From Calamus simplicifolius (taxonomy: Eukaryota > Streptophyta > Magnoliopsida > Arecales > Arecaceae): 64,000 nt of DNA. The stretch lies in the NCBI GenBank assembly GCA_900491605.1, contig UESW01004772.1, forward strand, positions 327,064 through 391,063, read 5' to 3'. Below, one piece after another: positions 23,701 to 34,632 of the stretch. Every line of letters begins with the position of its first letter. The first letter of the stretch is position 1. The translations under genes and the position numbers were made by a program. Under the pieces are notes generated by a model, which was given only the letters and a program-made list of their open reading frames with translations, had not been told where the DNA came from and did no database searches.

Positions 23701-24899
23701 GGCCAGCCGGAGGAGAGCAGCCTCTAAGGCTCAGGGTTAGGCTGCTTCTCAAAGGCCTGATCCAACCAACGGCGCGGAGCCCTTGCTACCACCACCAGCT
23801 GAAACCCCTTCACCATCAGCTCCGGCGGTGACCCTAGACCAGTTCGCTGCTCTGGTTCAGCAGGTCCAAGCCCTGACCCAGTTTGTTCAAGGAGCTCAAA
23901 GGGTTCCCCACCCGGCGGCTCCTGTTCTGCCACTTCATGAAGAAAAGGCGCCCCCATTCCTCCAGCAACTCTTCCCTCTAATCCGCTCGGGGCAGCGGAT
24001 TACCTTCACCGACCTGTAGGGGCGAAGCCAATGCCCCACCAGGCCAGAGGAGGGAGCCCACTCAGATCCCGTCGGGCTTGCTCCCACTCTCCGATGTCCT
24101 CCCAAGATTCGACACCGCTGCCGCCATCCCATCATTTGATCCCTCCTGTCACTCTGGACGAGGGAATCAGGCAGCAGATGCATGAGTGGCGTCAGGAGTT
24201 AGACGCCGTCAGGCAGGCTCGTCTGTCCCAGCCAAATATGGATCAGGGCATCCCCTTCACGAGAGGATCATGAGGGAAGTGATTCCCCCTCATGTCAAGC
24301 TCCCTACCATCGAGCCCTACCATGAATCTACTGATATCGATGACCACCTCTATAGCTTCAAGTCCGTCATGATGTTTCATGGAGCATCAGATGCGATTCT
24401 ATGCCATGCTTTCCCCTCAACCCTTAGAGGGTCCGCTCGAACCTGGTTCAACAGCCTGAAGCCAGGTTCTATTGATTCTTTTGACGAGTTGAGCTGTCTA
24501 TTTATCAGCCAATTTGTCAGCAGCCGTTATCACCGGCGGAGATCTGATTCTCTCTTCGAAATTAAGCAAAGAGAGGGGGAATCCCTGAAGAACTACCTCG
24601 GCCGTTTCAACACGGCCATGCTAGAAGTCGACCACCTCAATCACAAGATGGCCATGTCCACCTTGGCTGGAGGGGTATAAAGGTGGGAGACTTTTATTTG
24701 GCCCTGAAGGTCAACTACCTGAAGAGCCTTTCAAACATGATGTCTCTGGTGGAAAAGTATGCCAGAGTCGAGGAGTCGAGAATGTCGGCTCAGTCCGAGC
24801 AGCAGAAGAAGAAGGAGGTGAAAAGCTCTAACAAGCATCGAGCCTACCGCCGCACTAGCCCACCTCGCCGCCATGGAGCCCCTCCGCCGCTGCCTTGAG
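23701..24899 (+). pseudogene. Tat 1 gag remnant
   Basis: Starts ATGGCCAGCCGG at 23701 but meets a TAG within 14 codons. The clear gag domain (retrotransposon gag family) lies at about 24270-24680, with EPYHESTDIDDHLYSFKS, ARTWFNSLKPGSI and FISQFVSSR. It is interrupted by stop codons and small shifts at about 24018, 24270 and 24678. No zinc knuckle is obvious after it; a CRFHRD-like His/Cys region (YCHFPRDHGH) lies near 25050. Confidence 0.8.
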
Positions 24900-25179
24900 A
24901 CCGGACCCGGAGCCCAGCTCGAAGGTTTGACCACTATACCCCTCTCACTGCGCTGAAGGCGCAGATTTTGATGGAGATCGAGCGCCAAATTCCTCGGCCT
25001 CCTCCCCTCCGAGGTAATGGGGTTCGGAGGGACATGACCAAGTACTGCCACTTCCCCCGAGACCACGGGCATGATACTGAAGAGTGATGGTAGCTCTAGA
25101 ATGAAATCAAGCATCTAATTCGACAGGGCAGATTAGACCAATTCAGAGGGCCACCTGAGCCAGCGAATAAGGGAGGTCG

Positions 25180-25860
25180 TCAACCTGAACCTGGCCAGCT
25201 TCCTCCGCCGAATCCCCTGGTCATTGGCAATGTTAACATGATAGTGGCGATCGACTCTCCATCATCTGGGCCAAGTGAGGAGGAAAATCTGTCGAAGAAG
25301 GCTCGAATCGATGAGCTTGCTTTCTCTGATGAAGACCTACGGGAGGTACAGCACCCCCATGATGATGCTCTGGTTGTATCTTTGAATATGAACAACTACG
25401 ATGTACACTACATTTTAATTGATAGCAGAAGCTCCATTAATGTTTTGTACTTCGATGCCTTTTGAGACTGAAACTCTAGGCGGAAAACCTCCAAACCGTG
25501 GAATCCACTCTGGTGGGTTTCACGGGTGATCCTATAACCCCTGAGGGAGTCATTACTCTGACGGTCTGAGCCGACACCTGGCCTCGCGAAGCTACTACGC
25601 TCATGGATTTCCTCGTGACTAAGCTTCGGTCCCCCTACAATGCCATCCTCGGCAGGCTGGGGCAGATATCCCTCAAAGCCATCATTTCTATTACCCATCT
25701 TGCCATGAAATTCCCCACTGAATGGGGAGTAGGGGTTGTTCGGGGTAACCAGATTATTGCTCGGCATTGCTTTGTCACCAATTGCAGTCCAGGAAGCCCG
25801 AGGTGGATGGGCTAGATGTTCGTAAAGACATTGCTGAGCAGTAAGGAGAACCAGCCGAGG
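25180..25860 (+). pseudogene. Tat 1 protease remnant
   Basis: ILIDSRSSINVLY at about 25415-25455 is the retropepsin active site with DSR in place of DSG (GGA to AGA). The downstream flap and YNAILGR block appears at about 25630-25660 in another frame, so the gene is frameshifted between them. Confidence 0.75.
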
Positions 25861-26049
25861 AACTGAAGGAAGTGCCGCTTGATGAAGCTCGGCCTGACCG
25901 AACAATAAAGATTGGGTCGCAGCTAAAGGGAAAGCTTCGGCAAGACTTAATCAATTTCCTTCGGGAGAATGCCGATGTGTTCACCTGGTCTACCTTAGAT
26001 ATGCCAGGGATTAGTCCAGATGTCTTAGTCCATCACCTCAGCGTGGACA

Positions 26050-26900
26050 ATACATTTTGACTAGTCAAACAGAAGAAAAGAAGCTTTGCCCCTGAGCGTC
26101 AGAAAGCTATCAAGGAAGAGATGGACAAGCTCATCAAAGCCAACTTTATCCGGGAGGTCAATTACCCCGACTGGTTGGCAAATATCGTCATGGTGAAAAA
26201 GTCAAATGGCAAATCGAGGATCTGCATCGACTTCACTAATCTCAATAAAGCTTGCCCAAAGGATAGTTTCCCTCTCCCTCGGATTGACCAACTCGTAGAT
26301 GCGACATTGGGCCATCAGATGCTGACTTTCATGGATGCCTATTCGGGGTACAACCAAATCTGAATGGCACCCGAAGATGAGGAAAAGACAACCTTCATCA
26401 CCGACTGAGATATCTATTGCTACCGAGTTATGCCTTTTGGCCTAAAAAATACAGGTGCCACCTACCAAAGGCTGGTCAACAAAATCTTCAAGAAGCAAAT
26501 TGGTCAGAACATGGAGGTGTATGTTGATGATATGTTGGTGAAGAGAAAGAAGGCGCCCTATCATGTGGAGGACCTTGCGGAAAGCTTCACAACGCTCCGG
26601 AAGTACCAGATGAAGCTCAATCCAACTAAAGTGCCTTCGGAGTTAATTCCGGCAAGTTCCTGGGCTTCATGGTTTCACAGCAAGGAATTGAAGTGAACCC
26701 CAAAAGATCCAAGCCCTGCAGCAAATGATCCCTCCGGTGTCGATCAAGGAAGTGCAGTGTCTCACTGGTAGGATAGCGGTCCTCAGTCGCTTCATTGCTC
26801 GATCGGCCGAGAAATGCCTCCCCTTCTTCAAAGCTCTCAGGTCGGCGAAAAATTTCTAATGGACCTCGGATTGCCAAAAGTCCTTTGAAGATCTTAAAAG
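26050..26900 (+). pseudogene. Tat 1 reverse transcriptase remnant
   Basis: RVT_1 motifs are clear: CIDFTNLNKACPKD, LTFMDAYSGYNQI (motif A), MPFGLKNTGATYQ and VYVDDMLVKR (catalytic YVDD). Two TGA stops, after NQI at about 26361 and in the FITD block at about 26407, stand where relatives have Arg (CGA), so they look like CpG deamination. A frameshift near 26640 displaces the thumb. Confidence 0.85.
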
Positions 26901-26929
26901 ATACATCGGCTCACCACCTCTCCTTAGCA

Positions 26930-27617
26930 ATCCGAAGCAAGGAGAAACGCTAAGCCTATATTTGGCGGTTTCTGAGAGTGCCATCGGCTCAGTGCTGGTC
27001 AGGGAGGATAACAAGGTTCAGAGGCCGATCTATTATGTCAGTAAATTGCTCAAGGATGCCGAGACAAGGTATACCCGGATCGAAAAGGTGGTCTTGGCCC
27101 TGGTGACATCAGTCCGAAGCTACGGCCATATTTCCAGGCGCATACCATGGCGGTTCTGACCAACCAACCTATCAGATCTATCATCCATCGCCCAAAGGCC
27201 TCGGAAAGGATGACCAAGTGGGTTGTGGAGCTGAGCGAGCATGACATTCAATACTATCCTTGTCCAGCCATTAAAGCCCAAGTCCTGGTAGATTTCCTCT
27301 TGGAGTGTACCATACCCAAGGATGGCTCTACCTTAGGTTTCCCGAAGCAATCGAAGCTCAACGCTCCGTGGTTGCTTCACGTCGACGGATCCTCCAGTGC
27401 GAGCGGCTCTATCATGGGTCTTGTCATCACTAGTTCAGAAGGAGCAACGTTTGAGTATGGCATCCGTTTCTCCTTCCCAACCTCCAACAACGAAGCAGAG
27501 TACGAGGCCCTAATTGTCGGACTCCGCATCGCTTGGGAGCTCAAAGTCGAGAAGCTAAACGCTTACACTGACTCCCAATTAGTGGCAGGCCAAGTACGAG
27601 GAGAATTCAAAGCTTGA
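26930..27617 (+). pseudogene. Tat 1 RNase H and archaeal-type RNase H
   Basis: The RT-linked RNase H has LYLAVSESAIGSVLVRED and RPIYYVSKLLKDAETRY at about 26960-27070. The second RNase H at about 27370-27617 has HVDGSSSASGS (Asp), NNEAEYEALIVGL (Glu) and AYTDSQLVAGQV (Asp), so its catalytic residues are kept. Two RNase H domains are the mark of the Tat lineage. The frame breaks at about 27130 and at 27617. Confidence 0.85.
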
Positions 27618-27626
27618 GAGCCGAAT

Positions 27627-29075
27627 ATGGTTCGATATTTGCAAAAGGTGCATGATTTGTTATCCCATTTCATTGAATTTGAAATTATTCAGATACCAAG
27701 GGCAGAAAATGCATGCGCCGACCTCTTATCTCGCCTAGCAACTTGGGACTCAATGGACCTTGAGCGAAAATTTCATTTGGAGGTCCTGAAGAAATCCAGC
27801 ATCGCTGATTCTGATCAGATGGTGCAAGTCGACACCGAGCCATCCTGTGCAGATCCCATATATAAATATATCAAAGAAGGGCTACTACCTACCAACCGAA
27901 AAGAGGCAAGGAACTAAAGATGCAATCCTCCCATTATGTCTTGATTGACGATCGACTATACAAACGATCCTTCTCTATGCCTCTGCTTAAATGCCTCCGA
28001 CCTTCTGAGGCTGATTATGCTCTTCAGGAGGTTCATGAAGGCATAAGCGGTAACCACCTCGGTGGCAGAGCTTTGTGCCATAAGATACATTGCCAAGGAT
28101 ATTATTGGCCGCCTATACAGAAAGATGCCAACGACCTTGTCCAAGCTTGTGATTCATGTCAACGATATTCTAACATCCAAAGACTCCCTTCTACTCACTT
28201 GACCGCTATATCATCCCCCTGATCCTTCGCCAAGTGGGGAATGGATATCCTCGATCCTTTTTCCCTTGCAATGGGACAAAGGAAGTTCTTATTTGTTGCA
28301 ATTGATTACTTCACCAAATGGGTTGAAGCTGAAGCAGTTGCCCAGATCACCGAGGCTCGGGCTAAAGATTTTGTCTAGAGGTCCATTATTTGTCGTTTCG
28401 GTCTTCCCCACACAATCATCACTGATAATAGGAAGCAATTTGATAATCCCAAGTTTCGAGAATTCTGCGAGGATCATAGCATCGTTCATCGCCTGACATC
28501 GGTGAGACATCCCCAAGCTAATGGAGAAGCCGAGATAACCAACCGAACCCTCTTGCAGGGAATCAAGGCTCGTCTTAATCGAGCACAAGGCAAATGGCAG
28601 AAGAGCTCCACCACGTGCTATGGGCTTACCGAACCACCGAGAGGACGCCCACGGGCCAAACTCCTTTCAAAATGGCCTTCGGCACTGAAGCTATTATTCC
28701 TGTAAAGGTTGGGCTCCCTTCTTCTTGCATAGAAGGTTATTCGGAGGAGTCTAATGATGAGCAACTCCGCACCAACCTCGACCTACTGGAGGAGATCAGA
28801 GAGAAAGCGCGATCAGAGTAGCTGCCTACCAGCAGAGAGTGGCTCGCTATCATGCCTCCAGAGTCAAGGGAAAATCTTTCTCGCCCGGTGATCTTATCCT
28901 CCAAAAGTCGTCTACCTCCAAATCAATGGAACAAGAAAAGCTGTCTCCGAACTGGGAAGGCCCCTATCAAGTGGTGGAAGTCATCGGGCCCGGTACTTAT
29001 AAACTCCAAGAGCTAAGTGGGAAATCTATTCCTCGGACATGGAATTCGGATAATCTCCGTGCATATCATCAATAA
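27627..29075 (+). pseudogene. Tat 1 integrase remnant
   Basis: The linker is followed by the zinc finger (HEGISGNH...CDSCQRYSN, about 28030-28170) and the core with WGMDILDPF, ITDNRKQFDN and NGEAEITNRT, so D, D and E are kept, although the usual TDNG reads TDNR. A TGA at 28221, a TAG at about 28376, a stop at about 28821 and shifts at about 28250-28480 break the frame. The C-terminal domain ends with NSDNLRAYHQ at 29075. Confidence 0.85.
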
Positions 29076-29186
29076 AAGTACGCTCTTGCTAACCTTATTT
29101 TTTATTCATTGAATTAAGTTTGGTTTTTAAAAGGCCTGTAAAATTCTTATAACTCTCCTTGAAAGCTACAATGAGAAGCAAGTCAT

Positions 29187-29644
29187 ATAAATCCTCGGCC
29201 GGGCCGAGTGATCTCCGGACCTTGGCCGCGCCAAGTAAAATATATCCCAGCTGGGCTGGGAGGACTCCGTACCTTGGCAGCGCCAAGTAAAATATAATCT
29301 TTATAAATCCTCAGCCGGGCTGAATGATCTCCAGACCTTGGCCGCGCCAAGTAAAATATATCCCAACTGGGCTGGGAGGACTCAGTACCTTGGCAGCACC
29401 AAGTAAAATATAATCTTTATAAATTCTCGGTCGGGCCAAGCGATCTCCGGACCTTGGCCGCACCAAGTAAAATATATCCCAGCTTGGCTGGGAGGACTCC
29501 GTACCTTGGCAGTGCCAAGTAAAATATAATCTTTATAAATCCTCGATCGGGCCGAGCGATCTCCGGACCATGGCCGCGCCAAGTAAAATATATCCCAGCT
29601 AGGCTGGAAGGACTCCATACCTTGACAGTACCAAGTAAAATATA
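29187..29644 (+). repeat. four 116-bp tandem repeats made of short hairpins (Tat 1)
   Basis: Units start near 29191, 29307, 29423 and 29539, an exact 116-bp period. Each unit holds CTCGGCCGGGCCGAG, CTTGGCCGCGCCAAG, the palindrome CCCAGCTGGG and CTTGGCAGCGCCAAG, spaced by AAGTAAAATATAT-type linkers. It lies between integrase and the lost 3' LTR. Confidence 0.9.
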
Positions 29645-29860
29645 ATGTTGAAGCCTCGGCTACAACCGAGTGATACATTTCCGAAGACTCGCAACACCGA
29701 GTAATATTATTCTTTGAAGGCTCGGCAACATCGAGTAATGTTATTATTTGAAGGCTCGACAACACCGAGTAATATCATTCTTTGAAGGCTCAGCAACACC
29801 GAGTGATATCTTCTCTGAAGGCTCGGCAACACCGAGTGATGCCTTATATAAAGCCTCGGC
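29645..29860 (+). repeat. 34-bp hairpin tandem repeats (Tat 1)
   Basis: About six units of 33-34 bp, each with GAAGGCTCGGCAACACCGAGTA. CTCGG and CCGAG pair around a 5-nt loop. Directly continues the 116-bp array. Confidence 0.9.
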
Positions 29861-29887
29861 CAGAGCCGAGGCCCATGAGGCTACACG

Positions 29888-30268
29888 ACGTCCAGGAAAG
29901 CGAGAAAGGCATCTCCTTTGCCGTTCGGTCTCTTCAAGCTCACAACCTCATTATTAAGGGTGACTCTATGAATGTTATCAGATGGTTGCGGAGGGATCAG
30001 GGCTCCCCTGCTCCTGCTATACCGCTTTTAGATGATATCTGAAATATATTGAGGGAGGCCCAAAGTGTTCAGATCCGCCATTCTTATCGGGAAGCTAATT
30101 CGGCGATCGATTGGGTGACTTTTTCAGTGGCTCACCACTTTGGTTTTTGAAGGTGGAGGCAGGGTGATCCCTGCCCTTTTGTTCTTCAGCAAATCTTGTA
30201 TTCGGATGCTCAAGGGCTGAGTCATACTCGAATAGTATGACCGTCCGGTTGTACCAAAAAAAAAAAAG
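29888..30268 (+). mobile_element. 5'-truncated LINE, RNase H end plus poly(A)
   Basis: Translation gives a plant LINE RNase H C-terminus (FAVRSLQAHNLIIKGDS, PLLDDI then stop, REAQSVQIRHSYREAN). The TGA after DDI stands where relatives have Trp. A 3' UTR of about 110 bp follows and ends in an A-run at 30257-30268. Five-prime truncation and a poly(A) tail are normal for LINE insertions. No flanking duplication was found. Confidence 0.75.
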
Positions 30269-30658
30269 CGTAAAGGTGTAAAATGGATCACATTGACAGA
30301 TCTTGTGAGCCACCTGGCTTGTGACTTTGAAGGCTATGCTAGCACGGTATGATAATATTGTTTTTGGGCCAAAAAATTTAAACTCCTGGCCTAGCATGGC
30401 TCACAACATATAACCCATGGGCTTATGCTGGACTGTACCAGCTATTCCATTTATGGGCTCATGGGCCAACCTATGGGCTGGTCCAGACTAGAACCTTTTT
30501 TATTTTCTAAATTTTTTAAAAATATAACTAATAATTAACATTTTAATTTTAAAAATAAGTTATATTAACCTTTAAAATAATAAAAAATAACACTTTTATT
30601 GGTTTTTATTGATGAAACATAATGTATAAAAAATTATAAACAATGAAATAAAATCAAT
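30269..30658. other. unassigned sequence between LINE and CACTA
   Basis: Contains several ATGGGCT-type repeats (30410-30480) and an AT-rich tail. No gene recognised. Confidence 0.4.
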
Positions 30659-30699
30659 CACTACAAGAAAATAGAATAATAGTAACAAAAATTTTCATC

Positions 30700-31140
30700 A
30701 CTATTCCGTCACAAATTGGGTTTAGTGATGGATTAGTGACGAAAATCTTATCGTCACAATTTTTGCCGTCACTAAATTTAGTGACGGAAAGAGGTCCGTC
30801 ACAAAATAATAGCGACGGATTTGTGACAAAATATTTCGTCAAAAATTTGTGACGAAACATATTTTTTGTCACTAAATTGTGACGGATTAGTGACAAACTA
30901 TCTGTCACTAAATTGTGATGGATTAGTGATGAACTATCCATCACTCGTTATTCCGTCACTATTCCATCATAAATTTTTTCATCACTATTCCATCACAATT
31001 TAGTGACGGATTATTGACGAAAATTTAGTCACTAAAACTTCTGTCACTAGTCCGTCATGAATATTTATCATCTGTCATCCGTTATTGTTCCATCACTAAT
31101 CAATCACTAATATTTTCATCACTAATTCGTCACTATTATT
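30700..31140. repeat. left subterminal repeats of CACTA (GTGACGGA type)
   Basis: Dense copies of TAGTGACGGA and its complement, many joined as palindromes around AAATTT. Matching blocks lie at 31950-32510 and 32815-33150. Confidence 0.85.
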
Positions 31141-31586
31141 TCTATCAAAAATCCATCACTAATCCATCATTAACCTAATAAAATTTCATCAAATTTTTAT
31201 TTTTATAAATTTAAAATTATTTTTAAATTACAATATATTTAATGCATTCTAATAAAATTTATAGATGAAAATTTAAATTAAAAAATAAAAAATGTATTTC
31301 ATAAAATAAAATAAATATATCTGTATACATCAAAAATACAAATGTTTTATACATTAGACATCAAAACACCTCCAGTCTCCTCTAGATTGCTACAGGAACA
31401 GCTTGGATGACTGTTTGTCCATGTAAGTTTCTTGGGGCCGCGATTCACATAGCCATCGATCAATGTTTCCATGGCACTAACTCTAGGCATTTTTCTTCAA
31501 ACACCTGACGAGCAGTAACACCAGGTTCAAGCCACGAGTAGTAACACCAGGTTCAAGCCAACGAGCGCTGTAACCGCATATAGTTA

Positions 31587-31740
31587 ATTTAGAATTGTAG
31601 GGCTTGACCCTGGATTAAAGGGAGCACTTCTAGAAATTCTCACGGCAACCGGGCCGGGGTTTGGAATTAGTTTTCAACCAGCAATTGATGCGCCTTGGTT
31701 ATAATCTCACTAGCTGCATCATTGCCCCAAGCGCAAAGAT
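31587..31740 (-). ncRNA. U4: U4 spliceosomal snRNA gene inside a CACTA element
   Basis: The minus strand from 31740 reads ATCTTTGCGCTTGGGGCAAT, the U4 5' end that pairs with U6, followed by a 5' stem-loop (GCAATGATG ... CATCAATTGC), then TTGCTGGTTGAAAACTA and TTCCAAACCCC, which are strongly conserved in plant U4. A possible Sm site (GAATTTCTAGAAG) follows. As I recall the plant consensus, the stem GACG/CGTC is here GATG/CATC, a compensatory change that keeps pairing. The 3' end is approximate. U4 acts with U6 in the spliceosomal tri-snRNP. It may be a functional variant or a young pseudogene; the promoter is intact. Confidence 0.85.
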
Positions 31741-31764
31741 GTCGTCATCTTTCCCAACGAGTTC

Positions 31765-31774
31765 ATTTTATCTA
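31765..31774 (-). promoter_or_regulatory. TATA-like box of the U4 gene
   Basis: On minus, AATAGATAAAAT at about -25 to -34. The gap to the USE is about 33 bp, the spacing of RNA polymerase II snRNA genes; polymerase III U6 genes have about ten bp less. Confidence 0.75.
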
Positions 31775-31806
31775 TTGAACCGCCTCTACATCACTTTCCC
31801 CACAAC

Positions 31807-31817
31807 CGATGTGGGAC
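31807..31817 (-). promoter_or_regulatory. snRNA upstream sequence element (USE)
   Basis: On minus, GTCCCACATCG, a perfect match to the plant snRNA USE (RTCCCACATCG), about 70 bp upstream of the U4 start. Confidence 0.9.
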
Positions 31818-32509
31818 TAAAAGCGATTCAATCGTCAATCGTCACAACAATACGGTCCGTTCTTCTTCCAACGGACGGCCCACGTTCCAGTCCAGAGATG
31901 TCTAGCAAAACCAACAACCGCACCACCGCTAACGCATGTGGACTATTTTAGTGACGGACTTAATCCGTCACTAAAAATAGTCACGGATGGTGATCCATCA
32001 CTAAATTTAGTGATGGATTAGTGACGGATAATTTTTTTATTACTAATTCATCATTAAATTTGTGACGAAAGAATTATTCATCACTAAATTAGTGACGGAT
32101 TGATGCAATCCGTCACTAATCCATTACTAATTTAGTGAAGGAATCCTTATCCGTCACTAATTTAGTGACGGTACTCTTCCGTCACTAATTTAGTGATGGA
32201 TTAGTGATGAAAAAGTTATCCGTCACTAAATTAGTGACTGATTAAGCAGTTCGTCACTAAATTAGTGACAAATTAGTAAGAGAAGAGTAATTCATCACTA
32301 AATTTAGTGATGGACTGCACCATCCGTCACTAAATTAGTGATGGAAGGCAATCCGTCACTAATTTAGTGACGAATTGCTCTTCCATCACTAAATTAATGA
32401 TGGATTAGTGATGGAGGAACAATCCGTCACTAATTTAGTAACGATTGCCCCCATTCATCACTAATTTAGTGATGGATTAGTGACAGAAGGGCAATCCGTC
32501 ACTAAATTA

Positions 32510-32780
32510 GGAATGCACACGTAGCCAAGTATAGTCACACATAGGCGCAGATACGGCGCTGGGCACGCGCAGATACGACGCAAGGGGCACGGAACACAGG
32601 CGAGGTTGTGCGGCTGAAGAGACAGGCCGATCAGTGCAAACACGTGCGGGCCATAATAGGCGCGCATGCAGGCCGTGTAGCAGATGCGCATGGCATGCGC
32701 TGAGAGGCAGACACGTAGCTGGGATACATATGGGAGGCGACACACATAAATGGCACATGCGAACGCGGCTTTTTTTCACA
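32510..32780. other. GC-rich segment inside the CACTA element
   Basis: About 270 bp with GC content far above its AT-rich, repeat-filled surroundings. It lacks the GTGACGGA repeats. Open frames on minus have no recognisable domain. It may be captured DNA of unknown source. Confidence 0.5.
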
Positions 32781-33185
32781 AAATTTTTTAAAAAATTTAA
32801 AGTATAAATTTAGATAGGCAATCCATTACTAATTTGTCACTAATTTAGTGACGGATCTCCTTTCGTCACTAATTTGTGACGAATTAGTGATGGAAAAGCA
32901 ATCCGTCACTAAATTAGTGATGGATTGTCCCATCCGTCACTAATTTATGACAGATTAGTAATGGAATACAATCCGTCACTAATTTAGTGACGGAAGGACA
33001 ATCCGTCACTAAATTAGTGACGGATTGCCCCATCCATCACTAATTTAGTGACGGTTTAGTGACGAATAGACTAATCTGTCACTAATTTTAATTTTCGTCA
33101 CTATTTTGTTACTAAACCGTCATAATTTAGTGACAAAAATTTTCATCACTAATTTTTGTTACTATTTTGGCATTTTCTTGTAGTG

Positions 33186-33330
33186 AATTGAGACTTTATT
33201 TGAGAACTGATTATTTCTCAAATTACATAGGATTACAAAGTTATACTTAAAAATAATAATTTATACATGATTATTTTTATTTGATATATATAATTTTTTA
33301 TTATTTAAGTTATTAAATGTCAATGAGTAG
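33186..33330. other. AT-rich spacer
   Basis: Between CACTA and Tat 2. Nothing recognised. Confidence 0.5.
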
Positions 33331-34124
33331 TGTTGCTGCCAAATCACTTGTGAGGAGCGTTGGGTGAACTAAGATCTCCACAGGCCTTCAGGAACACGGT
33401 GAGGTCGCCTTCTTCTTCTGAAAGCCTACAAAAAGTCTCGGACCGGTGGTTCCGGTGGGGACCCTCCGATGCCCAAGTTAGTGACTTGGAGAACAGGGAT
33501 CTAAATGAGAGAGTAGGGATTGAGTCCCCCTCCTTGAGGGTTGGGGCCTTTATATACCTGTTTGGGGGATTCCTCTTACCCTTCGTTCATAACAGTTGGA
33601 CCCTTTTTTGGATGGTTATTGATTTTCGGTCCTCAACGTGCCACAAAGGACGGGTAGTGGGGTTGGACGTGGATGGCCACACCCATCGTTAGTGATGCTA
33701 GGGGGAGGCACGTTCATTGCACACGTTGCCAGGCATGTTCGTCACAGAGTAACCCACCATTCTTGGAGAAGTGGGCCACGCAGCTTGGTCGAGGGGGCAC
33801 TATGAGATCAACGGATAACTGAGTTGCTCCTAGGGCCGAGGAGAACCGACGCCGAAGCTGACGCCGAGGCTGACGCCGAGACCGATGCCAAGGCCGAGAT
33901 GGGCCGAGGCCGATGCTAAGGTTGAGATGGGTCGAGGCCGACGCCGAGGCTGAAATGGGCCGCGATCGACACAGAGGCCGAGATGGGCCGAGGCCGACGC
34001 CAAGGCCGAGATGGGTCGAGGCCGGGATGAGCCCAATGCTAAAGGGTTGGAATACGCCAGACCGTGAGACATCGGGTTCATGGTCCCTTCATCTCGTGGG
34101 TCATGTGGCCTGATCAGCCACATC
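33331..34124 (-). repeat. 3' LTR of Tat 2
   Basis: 794 bp, aligned throughout with 43048-43880 apart from substitutions and indels, mainly in the GCCGAG-rich part (33835-34030). TATATAAA on minus at 33549-33556. Confidence 0.95.
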
Positions 34125-34148
34125 AGATGCCCTCCCGCTCCTGAACTG
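34125..34148 (-). other. polypurine tract of Tat 2
   Basis: On minus, GGAGCGGGAGGGCATC directly precedes the 3' LTR start TGATGTGG. Confidence 0.75.
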
Positions 34149-34516
34149 GCGTAATTGTTTATTGCACCAAGTGAAAGGGGCATCGAATCATTAGCGGCTG
34201 ATCCCCATATCGCGCTGAACGGTGTCCGCACACGTATCCTGCATAGGACGGCTCCTTTAAGATGGTAAGATCGTGGGGCGTCATCATCTCCGCATCCTAA
34301 CCGTCAGATCCGCTTTGAGGCTAGGAAGCACTCTAAGATCCCCGAAATATCGGTGACCATCATTGATTCGCCAAATTACTGGCACCGATATGCTCTCATT
34401 GGTTGAAGGTCTCGTCGTCTGCGCATCCAGAGCGTCACCGCAGAGTCTTTCTCAATGAATAACATCAGCATGGCTGGTGTATCGGGCAGGATAATTTTCA
34501 AAATATCGATGAGGAG

Positions 34517-34526
34517 TATATAAAAA
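34517..34526 (+). promoter_or_regulatory. TATA box of the antisense gene in Tat 2
   Basis: TATATAAAAA, on the strand opposite to the retrotransposon genes, about 115 bp upstream of the ATG at 34633. A pyrimidine-rich CTTCTTCCTT leader follows. Predicts independent antisense transcription. Confidence 0.7.
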
Positions 34527-34632
34527 GGGGCGTGTCCTAGCTTCAATTTCACCTACCACCCAGAGTTCCTTCTTCCTTCTTCCTGAGTGCCTTTCCGATT
34601 TCTTCTTCTTCGTTTGCCTAGGTTAGTTCTCC

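Larger units (their letters stand above)
22760..29860 (+). mobile_element. Ty3/gypsy retrotransposon, Tat lineage, decayed
   Basis: Order is LTR, primer site, gag, protease, RT, RNase H, second (archaeal-type) RNase H, integrase, hairpin repeat arrays. The second RNase H with VDGSS...NNEAEYEAL...TDSQLV marks the Tat lineage. Many stops and frameshifts are present and no 3' LTR is seen before the LINE at 29888, so the 3' end is lost or truncated. Confidence 0.85.
30659..33185. mobile_element. complete non-autonomous CACTA transposon, 2527 bp
   Basis: Starts CACTACAAGAAAAT and ends with the exact complement ATTTTCTTGTAGTG, extended by the shared AATAGTAACAAAAATT. The 3-bp target duplication AAT flanks it (30656-30658, 33186-33188). 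Both arms are filled with CCGTCACTAAATTTAGTGAC palindromes. No transposase is encoded. The interior carries a U4 snRNA gene and a separate GC-rich segment. Confidence 0.95.

Noticed and set aside
31661..31951. 96-codon plus-strand frame
   Set aside because: Lies antisense across the U4 RNA and its promoter.
33360..34231. Open frames in the Tat 2 LTR including Arg/Ala-rich ones
   Set aside because: LTR sequence with GCCGAG repeats; partner LTR has different frames.
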